From Betaproteobacteria bacterium (GTDB lineage Bacteria; Pseudomonadota; Gammaproteobacteria; Burkholderiales; Burkholderiaceae_C): DNA of 64,000 nucleotides. The position numbers and the translations under genes are program-made. Of the stretch, positions 1 to 8,174 are shown piece by piece (within the stretch, counting starts at the first letter, position 1; every line of letters starts with the position of its first letter). The stretch lies in NCBI GenBank assembly GCA_016868355.1, contig VGHB01000005.1:1-64000 (forward strand), in the 5' to 3' direction. Under the pieces are notes generated by a model. The model was not told where the DNA came from, did no database searches, and was given only the letters and a program-made list of their open reading frames with translations.

Positions 1-141
1 AACTATGCGTGGCTGCGGCGTTGAAGGACCTTTAGAGTTGGAGCGTCGGCATACACAGCACAACACACACCCCACGAAGGCTAGATCAACATGCTCGCAT
101 CGCACATCTCCGCGTTAGCGCTGCATCAATCCGCTCAACCC

Positions 142-1269
142 ATGCGTCGGTGGATCGCCCACCTGGACATGGACGCGTTCTACGCGTCGGTTGAACTGCT
201 GCGCTACCCTGAACTGCGTGGCCTGCCAGTGGTGATTGGTGGCAGCAGGCGGCATGCGCCGCAGCGCAACAGCCAAGGCCATTGGCAATTCGCCACCCTC
301 AAGGGCTACCAAGGCCGCGGCGTGGCCACCACCGCCACCTATGAAGCCCGGGCCCTGGGCCTGCACTCGGGCATGGCACTGGCCCGCGCGGCCGAGCGTG
401 CACCCCACACCGTGCTGCTGCCGGTGGACTTTGAGGAATACCGCCGCTGCTCGCGCCTGTTCAAGGCCGCCGTGGCCGAAGTGGCCCCGGTAATCGAGGA
501 CCGCGGCATTGATGAGATTTACATCGACCTCACCGAGGTACCGGGCGCGCAAGATGTGGTGGGCCACGATCCCTTCGGCGGCGTGCGGGCCGTGGGCCAG
601 GCCATACGCAACTCGGTGCGCCAAGCCACCGGCCTGAGTTGTTCCATGGGCATCACCCCCAACAAGCTCTTGAGCAAGATCGCGTCTGAACTCGACAAGC
701 CCAACGGGCTGACCATCTTGACCCTGGAAGACCTGCCCCAGCGCATCTGGCCCTTGCCCGTGGGCCGCGTCAACGGCATTGGCCCCAAAGCCCAAAAGGC
801 CTTAGCCGCTTTGGGGCTGCACACCATTGGCGACCTGGCCGCTACTGACCGCAGCATGCTGATTGAACACTTTGGCAAAAGCCAGGGACAGTGGCTCTGC
901 GAAGCGGCCCAGGGCCACGACGACCGCGCGGTGGTCACCCACAGCGAACCGGTTTGCATGAGCCGCGAAACCACCTTCGAGCGTGATCTGCACGTCAAGC
1001 AAGACCGCCAAGCACTGGCTGCCGCGCTCGACCTACTGGCCCAGCGCCTGGCCTTCGACCTGCAGCGCAAGGGCTATGTGGCGCGCACGGTGGGCATCAA
1101 GCTCAAGTTCGAAGACTTCCGCAGCCTCACCCGCGAGTTCACCCTGCCCCATCCGGTGCAGGAAGCCTCGGCGATTCGGGACGCCTGTGGCCACTGCCTC
1201 AAGCGGGTAACCTTTGATCGCCGTATACGACTCTTGGGTGTTCGCGCGGGTGGCCTGGCCAAAGGCTAG
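142..1269 (+). CDS. dinB: DNA polymerase IV (Y-family translesion polymerase)
   Basis: Low-fidelity polymerase that extends primers across damaged template bases. The palm motif HLDMDAFYASVE at the N-terminus carries the first metal-binding Asp (D9), and DRGIDEIYIDL carries the second acidic pair (D124, E125). The segment SMGITPNKLLSKIASELDKP and the helix-hairpin-helix VNGIGPKAQKAL are typical, and a little-finger domain follows from about residue 225. An in-frame ATG lies at 91, but starting at 142 gives MRRWIAHLDMDAF, which matches the usual family start. About 20-25 extra residues sit between VVIGG and GVATTATY compared with E. coli DinB. The C-terminus ends in LAKG without an obvious clamp-binding tail. 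The gene stands alone, 30 bp ahead of the next one. Function is well supported; only the start is in doubt. Confidence 0.93.
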   Translation: MRRWIAHLDMDAFYASVELLRYPELRGLPVVIGGSRRHAPQRNSQGHWQFATLKGYQGRGVATTATYEARALGLHSGMALARAAERAPHTVLLPVDFEEYRRCSRLFKAAVAEVAPVIEDRGIDEIYIDLTEVPGAQDVVGHDPFGGVRAVGQAIRNSVRQATGLSCSMGITPNKLLSKIASELDKPNGLTILTLEDLPQRIWPLPVGRVNGIGPKAQKALAALGLHTIGDLAATDRSMLIEHFGKSQGQWLCEAAQGHDDRAVVTHSEPVCMSRETTFERDLHVKQDRQALAAALDLLAQRLAFDLQRKGYVARTVGIKLKFEDFRSLTREFTLPHPVQEASAIRDACGHCLKRVTFDRRIRLLGVRAGGLAKG

Positions 1270-1299
1270 GATGTAGGTGTCTGCAATCGGAGTGCTCTC

Positions 1300-2457
1300 A
1301 TGCCCGTAATCACCAACATCGAAGACCTGCGCGTGCTGGCTCAAAAGCGCGTGCCCAAGATGTTTTACGACTACGCCGACTCCGGCTCATGGACCGAGGG
1401 CACCTACCAGGCCAATGAAAGCGAGTTCGCCAAGATCAAGCTGCGCCAGCGCGTGGCGGTGAACATGGAAAACCGCAGCACGGCGGTAGAACTGGTGGGC
1501 CAAGCCGCCAAGATGCCGGTGGCCATTGCCCCGGTGGGCCTGACTGGCATGCAGCACGCCGATGGTGAGATCCACGCCGCGCGTGCAGCCGAACAGTTTG
1601 GCATTCCCTTTGCGCTGTCCACGATGAGCATCTGCTCGATTGAAGACGTTGCCGAGCACTCGAGCGCCCCGTTCTGGTTTCAGCTGTACATGATGCGCGA
1701 CCGCGAAGCCATGGCCCGCATGATCGACCGCTGCAAGGCTGCGCGCTGTTCGGCCCTCATCCTCACGCTCGACCTGCAGGTGATTGGACAGCGCCACAAA
1801 GACCTGAAGAACGGCTTGTCCGCGCCGCCCCGTCCCACTGTGGCCAACCTGTTGAACTTGGCCACCAAGCCGCGCTGGTGCCTGGGCATGCTGGGAACAC
1901 AGCGGCGCACCTTCGGCAACCTGGTGGGTCATGTAAAGGGCGTGAGCGACATGAACTCGCTTTCAGCCTGGACCAACGAGCAATTCGACCCGCGGCTGAA
2001 TTGGGATGACGTGGCTTGGGTGAAGGAACGCTGGGGTGGCAAGCTGATCCTCAAGGGCATCATGGAAGCCGAAGACGCCGAGCTGGCCGTCAAGGCCGGG
2101 GCTGATGCGATTGTGGTGAGCAACCACGGCGGGCGGCAGCTCGACGGCGCACCCGCGACCATCGAAGCCCTGCCCGCCATCGTACAGGCTGTGGGCAGCC
2201 AAACCGAGGTGTGGATGGACGGCGGCATTCGCAGCGGCCAGGACGTGCTCAAGGCCTGGGCGCTGGGCGCGCGCGGCACCATGATCGGCCGCGCCATGGT
2301 GTACGGACTGGGCGCCATGGGCGAAGCCGGTGTGAGCAAGGCTTTGCAGATCCTGCACAAGGAACTGGATGTGACCATGGCCTTTTGCGGCCACACGCAG
2401 CTGCGCGGCGTCGACCGTTCAATCTTGGTGCCGGGCACCTACCCGGTACCGCGCTGA
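1300..2457 (+). CDS. lldD: FMN-dependent alpha-hydroxy acid dehydrogenase (L-lactate dehydrogenase type)
   Basis: Member of the FMN-dependent alpha-hydroxy-acid oxidizing family. It probably oxidises L-lactate (or a similar 2-hydroxy acid) to the 2-keto acid at the cytoplasmic membrane and passes electrons to quinone. The 385-residue length is normal. Visible family features are the N-terminal FYDYADSGSWTE segment, PVAIAPVGLTGM, the active-site SNHGGRQLDG with the catalytic base at about H276, and the FMN-phosphate region MDGGIRSGQDVLKA...MIGRA. The start at 1300 agrees with the family N-terminus. The substrate cannot be fixed from sequence; mandelate- and glycolate-type enzymes look alike, so the symbol is tentative. 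Confidence 0.85.
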   Translation: MPVITNIEDLRVLAQKRVPKMFYDYADSGSWTEGTYQANESEFAKIKLRQRVAVNMENRSTAVELVGQAAKMPVAIAPVGLTGMQHADGEIHAARAAEQFGIPFALSTMSICSIEDVAEHSSAPFWFQLYMMRDREAMARMIDRCKAARCSALILTLDLQVIGQRHKDLKNGLSAPPRPTVANLLNLATKPRWCLGMLGTQRRTFGNLVGHVKGVSDMNSLSAWTNEQFDPRLNWDDVAWVKERWGGKLILKGIMEAEDAELAVKAGADAIVVSNHGGRQLDGAPATIEALPAIVQAVGSQTEVWMDGGIRSGQDVLKAWALGARGTMIGRAMVYGLGAMGEAGVSKALQILHKELDVTMAFCGHTQLRGVDRSILVPGTYPVPR

Positions 2458-2461
2458 TCGA

Positions 2462-3031
2462 TCAGGCCTTGGGCAGCGTCACGCCGCGCTGGCCCTGGTA
2501 CTTGCCGCTGCGGTCTTTGTACGAGGTTTCACACACCTCGTCGCTTTCGAAGAACAGCACCTGCGCGCAGCCCTCGCCGGCGTAGATCTTGGCCGGCAGC
2601 GGCGTGGTGTTGCTGAACTCCAGCGTCACAAAACCTTCCCACTCGGGCTCGAAGGGGGTGACGTTGACGATGATGCCGCAGCGCGCGTAGGTGCTCTTGC
2701 CCAGGCAAATGGTCAGCACATTGCGCGGAATGCGGAAATACTCTAGGGTGCGTGCAAGCGCAAAGCTGTTGGGGGGAATGATGCAGACATCGGCCTGGAT
2801 GTCCACGAAGCTCTTTTCGTCGAAATTCTTCGGGTCCACCACAGTGCTGTAGATGTTGGTGAAGACCTTGAATTCGGGCGCGCAGCGGATGTCGTAGCCG
2901 TAACTGCTGGTGCCGTAGCTCACGAGCTTGTGCCCATCGGGCGCAAAACGCACCTGCCCCGGCTCGAAGGGCTCAATCATGCCTTGCTGTTCAGCCATTC
3001 GGCGGATCCAGCGGTCGCTCTTGATGCTCAT
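2462..3031 (-). CDS. dcd: dCTP deaminase
   Basis: Deaminates dCTP to dUTP in the pyrimidine route to dTTP. The 189-residue product starting [13 protein letters not shown] is the normal size for the trimeric bacterial enzyme. Key stretches are [19 protein letters not shown] and [10 protein letters not shown] (containing the catalytic Glu), ending in [13 protein letters not shown]. The open frame runs further upstream, but that part is unrelated to the family, so the ATG at 3031 is chosen. It is convergent with the lactate dehydrogenase gene, only 4 bp away. Confidence 0.95.
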   Translation of the reverse strand: MSIKSDRWIRRMAEQQGMIEPFEPGQVRFAPDGHKLVSYGTSSYGYDIRCAPEFKVFTNIYSTVVDPKNFDEKSFVDIQADVCIIPPNSFALARTLEYFRIPRNVLTICLGKSTYARCGIIVNVTPFEPEWEGFVTLEFSNTTPLPAKIYAGEGCAQVLFFESDEVCETSYKDRSGKYQGQRGVTLPKA

Positions 3032-3178
3032 GGGGGTTCCTGGGGCTGCATAAGGGCCTGGGCCCACGGGCCCTACTGTCCGCCATTCTAGGGAAGCTCC
3101 GGGGCTTGTCACATTCGGTTCAGTATTAGCATCTGCCCACGCTGCCACACTCTGGCGTGTGTGCGGCCGGAGGACCTC

Positions 3179-3721
3179 ATGCGCGACACCACGACCCTGC
3201 TTGTTCAGTACGCCCGCTACCACCGCGACCCCCGCAACATTAGCACCCACTTGGTGGGTATTCCGCTCATCGTGGTGGGCATTGGCGTATTGCTGTCTCA
3301 CCCGAGCATTCCGCTAAACCCAGGTTCGCCGTGGGTGCTCAGCCCAGCCTGGGGACTGTGGGCCGCCGCTGCGTTGTGGTACGTCACCCGCGGCAACCCG
3401 GTGGTCGCCCTCAGCGTGATCGCAGCCAACGGCTTGGCCATGGCGCTGGCGCATTGGGTGGCCTTCGAAGCGGGTGAATGGTGGGTCGCTTGGGGTGCTG
3501 GCCTGTTCGTGGCGGGTTGGATCATCCAGTTCATCGGCCACTACTACGAAGGCCGCAAGCCGGCCTTTATGGACGACCTCGTCGGCCTGTTGGTGGGTCC
3601 GATGTTCGTGTGCGCCGAAATCTTGTTCGCCCTGCGCCTGTGCCTCAACCTGCGTGAAACCATCGAGGCCGAAGCCGGCCCGGTGCAGTTGCGCGACCTG
3701 CACGCCGGCGCCCTGCGCTGA
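3179..3721 (+). CDS. Mpo1-like / DUF962 membrane protein
   Basis: A 180-residue integral membrane protein of the DUF962 (YGL010w/Mpo1-like) family. The yeast founder is a dioxygenase acting in 2-hydroxy fatty acid breakdown; the role of bacterial members is not settled. Diagnostic features are the N-terminal [21 protein letters not shown], with the conserved H in RNxxTHxxG, and the later [18 protein letters not shown] with its conserved His. There are about four hydrophobic segments between residues 20 and 165. The start at 3179 is preceded by GGAGG (3169-3173). A GTG at 3161 is also open but has no ribosome-binding site. Confidence 0.85.
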   Translation: MRDTTTLLVQYARYHRDPRNISTHLVGIPLIVVGIGVLLSHPSIPLNPGSPWVLSPAWGLWAAAALWYVTRGNPVVALSVIAANGLAMALAHWVAFEAGEWWVAWGAGLFVAGWIIQFIGHYYEGRKPAFMDDLVGLLVGPMFVCAEILFALRLCLNLRETIEAEAGPVQLRDLHAGALR

Positions 3722-3782
3722 GCAGGCACGCCCCCACCCTGATCACAGCCCCGGCCCTTGGTGCGCCGGGGCGGCGGCGGGC

Positions 3783-5000
3783 TCAGGCCACGATGCCCTG
3801 CTCGCGCAGTTGTGCAATCTGCTGCGCACCTAGGCCCATCTCACGCAGCACCGCGTCGGTGTCTTCGCCCAGGCGCGGCGCAGCGTGGCGCACCGTGGCC
3901 GGTGTGGCAGACAGCTTGGGCACCACACCCGGCACCTCCAGCTCGTAACCCTCACGCGTCTGTTGCTTGAGGATCATGTCTCGCGCGCGAAAGTGGGGGT
4001 CGGCCGCAATGTCGGCCACGGTGTACACCCTGCCCACAGGCACGCGCGCCGTGCTCAAGGACTGCAGCACCTGATCAACTTGGCGCGGTGATGTCCAGGC
4101 CTCGATGGCCGCGTCGATTTCGGCCACGCGCGCCACCCGCCCGCTGTTGGCGGCAAGGCCCGGGTCTGCGCCCAAGTCAGGCCGGCCAATGGCCTGCATC
4201 AGCCGCTTGAAGATGCTGTCGCCGTTGCCGGCCACCAGCACATAGCCATCCTGGCAGCGGTAGGCGTTGGACGGCGCAATGCCCGGCAAGGCCGAGCCGG
4301 CGGCCTCGCGCACTGCACCAAAGGCGCTGTACTCGGGCAGCAGGCTTTCCATCACATTGAACACCGCTTCATGCAGCGCCACGTCAATCACCTGCCCGCG
4401 GCCTCCATGCTGGTCGCGGTGGTACAGGGCCATCATCACGCCGATGGTGGCGTGCAAGGCTGCCAGCGTGTCGCCAATGGACACACCCACCCGCACTGGC
4501 ACACGGCCCGGCTCACCTGTCAGGTGCCGCAGGCCGCCCATGGCTTCGCCTATGGCCCCGAAACCCGGCAGGTCGCGGTAGGGGCCGGTTTGCCCATAGC
4601 CCGAAATGCGCACCATGATCAGCCGTGGGTTGAGTGCCATCAGGGCTTCGGCAGACATGCCCCAACCCTCCAGCGTGCCCGGTCGAAAGTTTTCGATCAA
4701 CACATCGGCTTGTGTAATCAGGTCGCGGGCGAGTTGCTGGCCTTGGGCTTGCCGCAGGTCAATGGCCACCGAACGTTTGTTGCGGCTTTGAACCTGCCAC
4801 CACACCGAAGTGCCGTCTTTGATCAGCCGCCACTGGCGCAGCGGGTCGCCACTGCCGGGGGCTTCGATCTTGACCACATCGGCCCCGAATTCGCCCAGTG
4901 TTTTGCCGCAAAAGGGCCCGGCGATCAACTGGCCCATCTCCACCACCCGAACGCCTTGCAGCGCGCTGGGGCTGAGGGTTGTGGGCTGGGGGGCTTGCAT
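3783..5000 (-). CDS. Class III (CaiB/BaiF-type) CoA-transferase
   Basis: A 405-residue family III CoA-transferase, which moves CoA between carboxylic acids through a covalent aspartyl intermediate. The start region LQGVRVVEMGQLIAGPFCGKTLGEFGADVVKIE is typical, as are NKRSVAIDL and LIENFRPGTLEGWGM. The putative catalytic Asp is D177 in GVSIGDTLAALHA. Substrates cannot be read from the sequence. It ends 60 bp from the convergent DUF962 gene and starts 3 bp after the end of fdhD on the same strand, so it may be cotranscribed with fdhD although it has no evident role in formate metabolism. A second paralogue lies at 36579-37700. Confidence 0.88.
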   Translation of the reverse strand: MQAPQPTTLSPSALQGVRVVEMGQLIAGPFCGKTLGEFGADVVKIEAPGSGDPLRQWRLIKDGTSVWWQVQSRNKRSVAIDLRQAQGQQLARDLITQADVLIENFRPGTLEGWGMSAEALMALNPRLIMVRISGYGQTGPYRDLPGFGAIGEAMGGLRHLTGEPGRVPVRVGVSIGDTLAALHATIGVMMALYHRDQHGGRGQVIDVALHEAVFNVMESLLPEYSAFGAVREAAGSALPGIAPSNAYRCQDGYVLVAGNGDSIFKRLMQAIGRPDLGADPGLAANSGRVARVAEIDAAIEAWTSPRQVDQVLQSLSTARVPVGRVYTVADIAADPHFRARDMILKQQTREGYELEVPGVVPKLSATPATVRHAAPRLGEDTDAVLREMGLGAQQIAQLREQGIVA

Positions 5001-5003
5001 GGT

Positions 5004-5933
5004 TTAACCCTCGTGGCCAGAGGAGGAGACCACGCGCACAGAAGGACGCATGGGTTCGGGTTCCGAATCAAAGCGGTCAAAGCCGCAGTAGCACAGAAAG
5101 TGGCGGTTCGAGGCGCGCCCGAAGAGCGTCATGCCCAGCTGCGTGGCCAGGTCGTGGCCCATTTGGGTGACGCCGTTGCGCGAGACGATCATCGGCACGC
5201 CCATGTGGGCCGCCTTCATCACCATCTCGCTGGTCAGGCGGCCGGTGGTGTAGAACAACTTGTCGTGGCCCTGCACGCCGTTCATCGCCATCCAGCCTGC
5301 AATGGCATCGATGGCGTTGTGGCGGCCCACGTCTTCCACGAACATCAGCAGCTGCGCGCCTTTGAACAGTGCGCAGCCGTGAACACTGCCGGCGCGGCGG
5401 TGCACGCTGTCTTGCTGGCGCGTTACCTCCAACACCGCGTGCAAGGTGCTTTGCCGGATGCGGGCAGTGGCGGCGTCGGGCAGGCGTATGGTCTCCAGCC
5501 CTGCCATCAAGTCGCCGAACACCGTGCCCTGGCCACAGCCGGTCGTGACCACCCGCTTGGCCGTGCGCGCTTCCAGATGCTCGATGCCCAAGTGGGTTTT
5601 CACTGCCGCGGCCGACACGTCCCATGCCACGGTAATCGAAACCACCTCGGTGGGCGCAGCAATCAGGCGCTGGTTGATCAGGTAGCCCAAGACCAACAAC
5701 TCCGGTGCCGAGCCCAAGGTCATCAAGGTGACGAGTTCGCGCTTGTCGACGAACACGGTGAGCGGCCGCTCAATGGGAATGGCGATCGTGCGCCGCTGGC
5801 CGTATTCGTCGAGAATCTCGATTTCGCGGGTCAAGGCGCTGCCAGCGCTGCTCAGGTGCGGCAGACCGACGGGTGCTGCGGTGGCTGCGCTGGGGTGACG
5901 GGCAAGGGGGGCTTCAGACTGCGGGCCAGGCAT
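5004..5933 (-). CDS. fdhD: Formate dehydrogenase accessory sulfurtransferase FdhD
   Basis: FdhD relays sulfur from a cysteine desulfurase to the Mo/W-bisPGD cofactor and is required for formate dehydrogenase activity. The 309-residue protein has the family core [20 protein letters not shown], then [66 protein letters not shown] and [14 protein letters not shown]. The mobile-loop motif reads C133-G-Q-G, so the second Cys of the CxxC motif known from E. coli FdhD is Gly. It is divergent from selB, with 182 bp between them, at one edge of the formate dehydrogenase island. The N-terminal 35 residues are poorly conserved, so the exact start is less certain. Confidence 0.93.
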   Translation of the reverse strand: MPGPQSEAPLARHPSAATAAPVGLPHLSSAGSALTREIEILDEYGQRRTIAIPIERPLTVFVDKRELVTLMTLGSAPELLVLGYLINQRLIAAPTEVVSITVAWDVSAAAVKTHLGIEHLEARTAKRVVTTGCGQGTVFGDLMAGLETIRLPDAATARIRQSTLHAVLEVTRQQDSVHRRAGSVHGCALFKGAQLLMFVEDVGRHNAIDAIAGWMAMNGVQGHDKLFYTTGRLTSEMVMKAAHMGVPMIVSRNGVTQMGHDLATQLGMTLFGRASNRHFLCYCGFDRFDSEPEPMRPSVRVVSSSGHEG

Positions 5934-6115
5934 CCCTGGATTCTCGCCCAGCCGTCATCGCCCTTGCACGGCGGGGGTTCGGGGCTTGTTCAGGCCCTGC
6001 GGGCAGCCCTTGGGCAAGCGTGTAGCATCCAGCGCTTGGCGGTGGATTTTGCGCCGGGCAACCGGCAAGCGGCAACAGCCCACGAACACCGCCCCCTGCA
6101 CCCGGAGACCCGCGC

Positions 6116-8050
6116 ATGATTGTCGGCACCGCCGGCCATATTGACCATGGCAAGACCTCCTTGGTCAAGGCCTTGACCGGCGTCGATGCCGACCGGCTGA
6201 AGGAAGAAAAGGAACGCGGCATCACCGTAGACCTGGGCTTTGCCTACCAGGCGCAGGCCGATGGCCAGGTGCTGGGCTTCGTGGACGTGCCTGGCCATGA
6301 AAGGCTGGTGCGCAACATGCTGGCTGGGGCCACCGGCATCGACCATGTGATGCTGGTGGTGGCCGCTGATGACGGCCCCATGCCGCAAACCCGCGAACAC
6401 CTGGCCATCCTCGACCTGCTGGGCCTAAACCGGGGGGTGGTGGCCTTGAGCAAATGCGACCTGGTCGACGAGGCCCGGTTGCGCCAAGTTCAGCTCGACA
6501 TTGCCGCCTTGCTGCGCGGCACCGCCCTGGAGCAAGCGTCGGTGCTGCCGGTGTCCAGCGTCAGCGGTGCGGGTTTGGATGCGCTGCGTGCCCACCTTGA
6601 CCAGGCCCGCCAGGAAGCCGCCCCGCGCGCTTTGGACGGCCACTTCCGTTTGTCGGTGGACCGCAGCTTCACCCTGGCTGGCATAGGCACCGTGGTCACC
6701 GGCACTGCCGTCAGCGGGCGGGTGCGCGTAGGCGACCGGCTGCGCCTGACGCCATCGGGCCTGGAAGTGCGCGTGCGCGGCCTGCACGCCCAAAACCACA
6801 CAGCCCAAGAAGGCCTGGCCGGCCAGCGCCTGGCGCTGAACCTGGTGGGCGCTGAAAAGCAGCAGATTCAACGCGGCCACTGGTTGGTGCACGAAGAGCT
6901 GCATGCCCCCACGCAGCGCTTGGCCGCGCGGCTGCGCCTGCTGCCCTCAGAAGCAAAGGCCCTGGCGCACTGGACCCCAGTTCATCTGCACCTGGGCGCT
7001 GAAGATGTGAACGCACGGGTGGCCTTGCTCGAAGGCGGCAGCTTGGCCGCGGGCGGACAAGCCTGGGTGCAGTTCGACCTGGACCGCCCCATTGGCACGC
7101 TGCGCGGTGACCGCTTCATCATTCGCGACCAGTCGGCCCAGCGCACACTGGGCGGTGGCCAGGTGGTCGACCCCTTCCCACCCCCGAAGCGTCGGCACCG
7201 CAGCCAGCTCATACAAGCGCTCAAGGCACTGGAGGCGCCGACCCCTGCCGCTGCGCTGTCGGGCGTGTTGGCACTGGAGTCGCCCTACGGTGTGGAACGG
7301 CGAGCCTTCGCCCAGGCATGGAACCTGGTGAGCGCGGCGCTGCAAGCCGTTGAACAGGCAGCAGCGCTTACCACGCCCCTGGCCACGGTGGGCGAAGGCG
7401 ACGCTGCGCTGTGGTTCACCCAAGCACAGTTGCAGCGCTACCAGCAACGCATCACCGAGGCCCTGGGCGCGCACCACAGGCGCAACCCCGACAGCCCCGG
7501 CCTGAGCCAGGAACAACTGAACCGGCAGGTGCGCGATAAGCCCACGGCTGCTGTGTTTGTGCAGTTGCTGGCCAGCCTGGTGCGTCAAGGCAGCTTGCAG
7601 CGCGCCGGAGCGGCGCTCGCATTGGCCGGCCACGAAGCCACGCTGCAGGGCACCGAAAAGCTGATTTGGGAGCGGCTGAAGCCGTGGTTAGACGAAGGCG
7701 GCCTGGTTCCCCCGCGCTTGAGCGAGTTGCTCGAGCGCGACCGCACCCTGCGCAAAGACCAGGTGCTGCGCACCTTGCAGCGCTTGCAGCGCATGGGCAA
7801 GGTGCACCCCGTGGGCGCGGAGTATTGGTTTCAGACCGAACAGATGCTGGCCTTGAGCCTGCGCGCCAGGGCCCTGGCCGATGCCGACCCCAACCACCGA
7901 TTGAACGTGCGCGACCTGAGGGAATCGGTGGGGGTAAGCCGCCACCTGTCGGTGCCTTTGGTAGAGTACTTCGATGAAATAGGTTTGACCGAACGTGATG
8001 CGGTGGGGCGGCACTTCAAACGCGACCCCCGCAAGATGTTCGGCGGCTGA
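6116..8050 (+). CDS. selB: Selenocysteine-specific translation elongation factor SelB
   Basis: GTPase that carries Sec-tRNA(Sec) to the ribosome and binds the SECIS hairpin in the mRNA. The 644 residues are slightly longer than E. coli SelB. The EF-Tu-like part has the P-loop GHIDHGKT (7-14), DVPGHE (57-62) and SKCD (112-115), then beta-barrel domains. The C-terminal region from about residue 370 is built of winged-helix repeats and ends with the conserved [36 protein letters not shown]. The gene is intact and directly upstream of selC and selA on the same strand, so all three parts are probably in one transcript. An intact SelB argues that selenocysteine insertion is still active here even though the tRNA anticodon is unusual. 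Confidence 0.97.
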   Translation: MIVGTAGHIDHGKTSLVKALTGVDADRLKEEKERGITVDLGFAYQAQADGQVLGFVDVPGHERLVRNMLAGATGIDHVMLVVAADDGPMPQTREHLAILDLLGLNRGVVALSKCDLVDEARLRQVQLDIAALLRGTALEQASVLPVSSVSGAGLDALRAHLDQARQEAAPRALDGHFRLSVDRSFTLAGIGTVVTGTAVSGRVRVGDRLRLTPSGLEVRVRGLHAQNHTAQEGLAGQRLALNLVGAEKQQIQRGHWLVHEELHAPTQRLAARLRLLPSEAKALAHWTPVHLHLGAEDVNARVALLEGGSLAAGGQAWVQFDLDRPIGTLRGDRFIIRDQSAQRTLGGGQVVDPFPPPKRRHRSQLIQALKALEAPTPAAALSGVLALESPYGVERRAFAQAWNLVSAALQAVEQAAALTTPLATVGEGDAALWFTQAQLQRYQQRITEALGAHHRRNPDSPGLSQEQLNRQVRDKPTAAVFVQLLASLVRQGSLQRAGAALALAGHEATLQGTEKLIWERLKPWLDEGGLVPPRLSELLERDRTLRKDQVLRTLQRLQRMGKVHPVGAEYWFQTEQMLALSLRARALADADPNHRLNVRDLRESVGVSRHLSVPLVEYFDEIGLTERDAVGRHFKRDPRKMFGG

Positions 8051-8063
8051 TGCGATTGCCGCA

Positions 8064-8160
8064 GGAGGCGGATCGTCCCCCGGTGGGGCGTCCGGTCTGC
8101 AAAACCGGGTGGGGTCGCTCAGCGGTCCCAGGTGGGTTCGACTCCCACCCACCTCCGCCA
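8064..8160 (+). tRNA. selC: Selenocysteine tRNA with anticodon GCA (cysteine codons UGC/UGU)
   Basis: A 97-nt tRNA(Sec) including an encoded CCA. It aligns along its length with E. coli selC. Parts seen: 8-nt acceptor strands 8064-8071 and 8149-8156, giving seven pairs plus one C.A mismatch at pair 6; a 6-bp D stem CGUCCC/GGGGCG (8074-8090), the long D stem specific to tRNA(Sec); anticodon stem CCGGU/ACCGG (8092-8096, 8104-8108); an 8-bp variable arm GGGGUCGC/GCGGUCCC (8111-8129); T stem GUGGG/CCCAC with loop UUCGACU; discriminator G. The anticodon loop 8097-8103 is CUGCAAA, so the anticodon at 8099-8101 is GCA rather than UCA. It lies between selB and selA. The 8+5 acceptor/T arm and the long variable arm exclude an ordinary tRNA-Cys. 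Confidence 0.93.
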
Positions 8161-8174
8161 ACTTGAGTGCGAGC

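Noticed and set aside
6050-6075. Sigma-54 promoter upstream of selB (TGGCGG...TTGC)
   Set aside because: The GG to GC distance is 11 instead of the required 10, and the -24 element is poor.
4371-6119. Long open frame opposite the CoA-transferase and fdhD genes
   Set aside because: Its translation is His/Ala/Gly-rich with no family resemblance, and it is explained by codon bias of the real genes on the other strand.
8064-8160. Ordinary cysteine tRNA, as the GCA anticodon would suggest
   Set aside because: At 97 nt with an 8-nt acceptor strand, 6-bp D stem and 8-bp variable arm it follows tRNA(Sec), aligns along its length with E. coli selC and lies between selB and selA.
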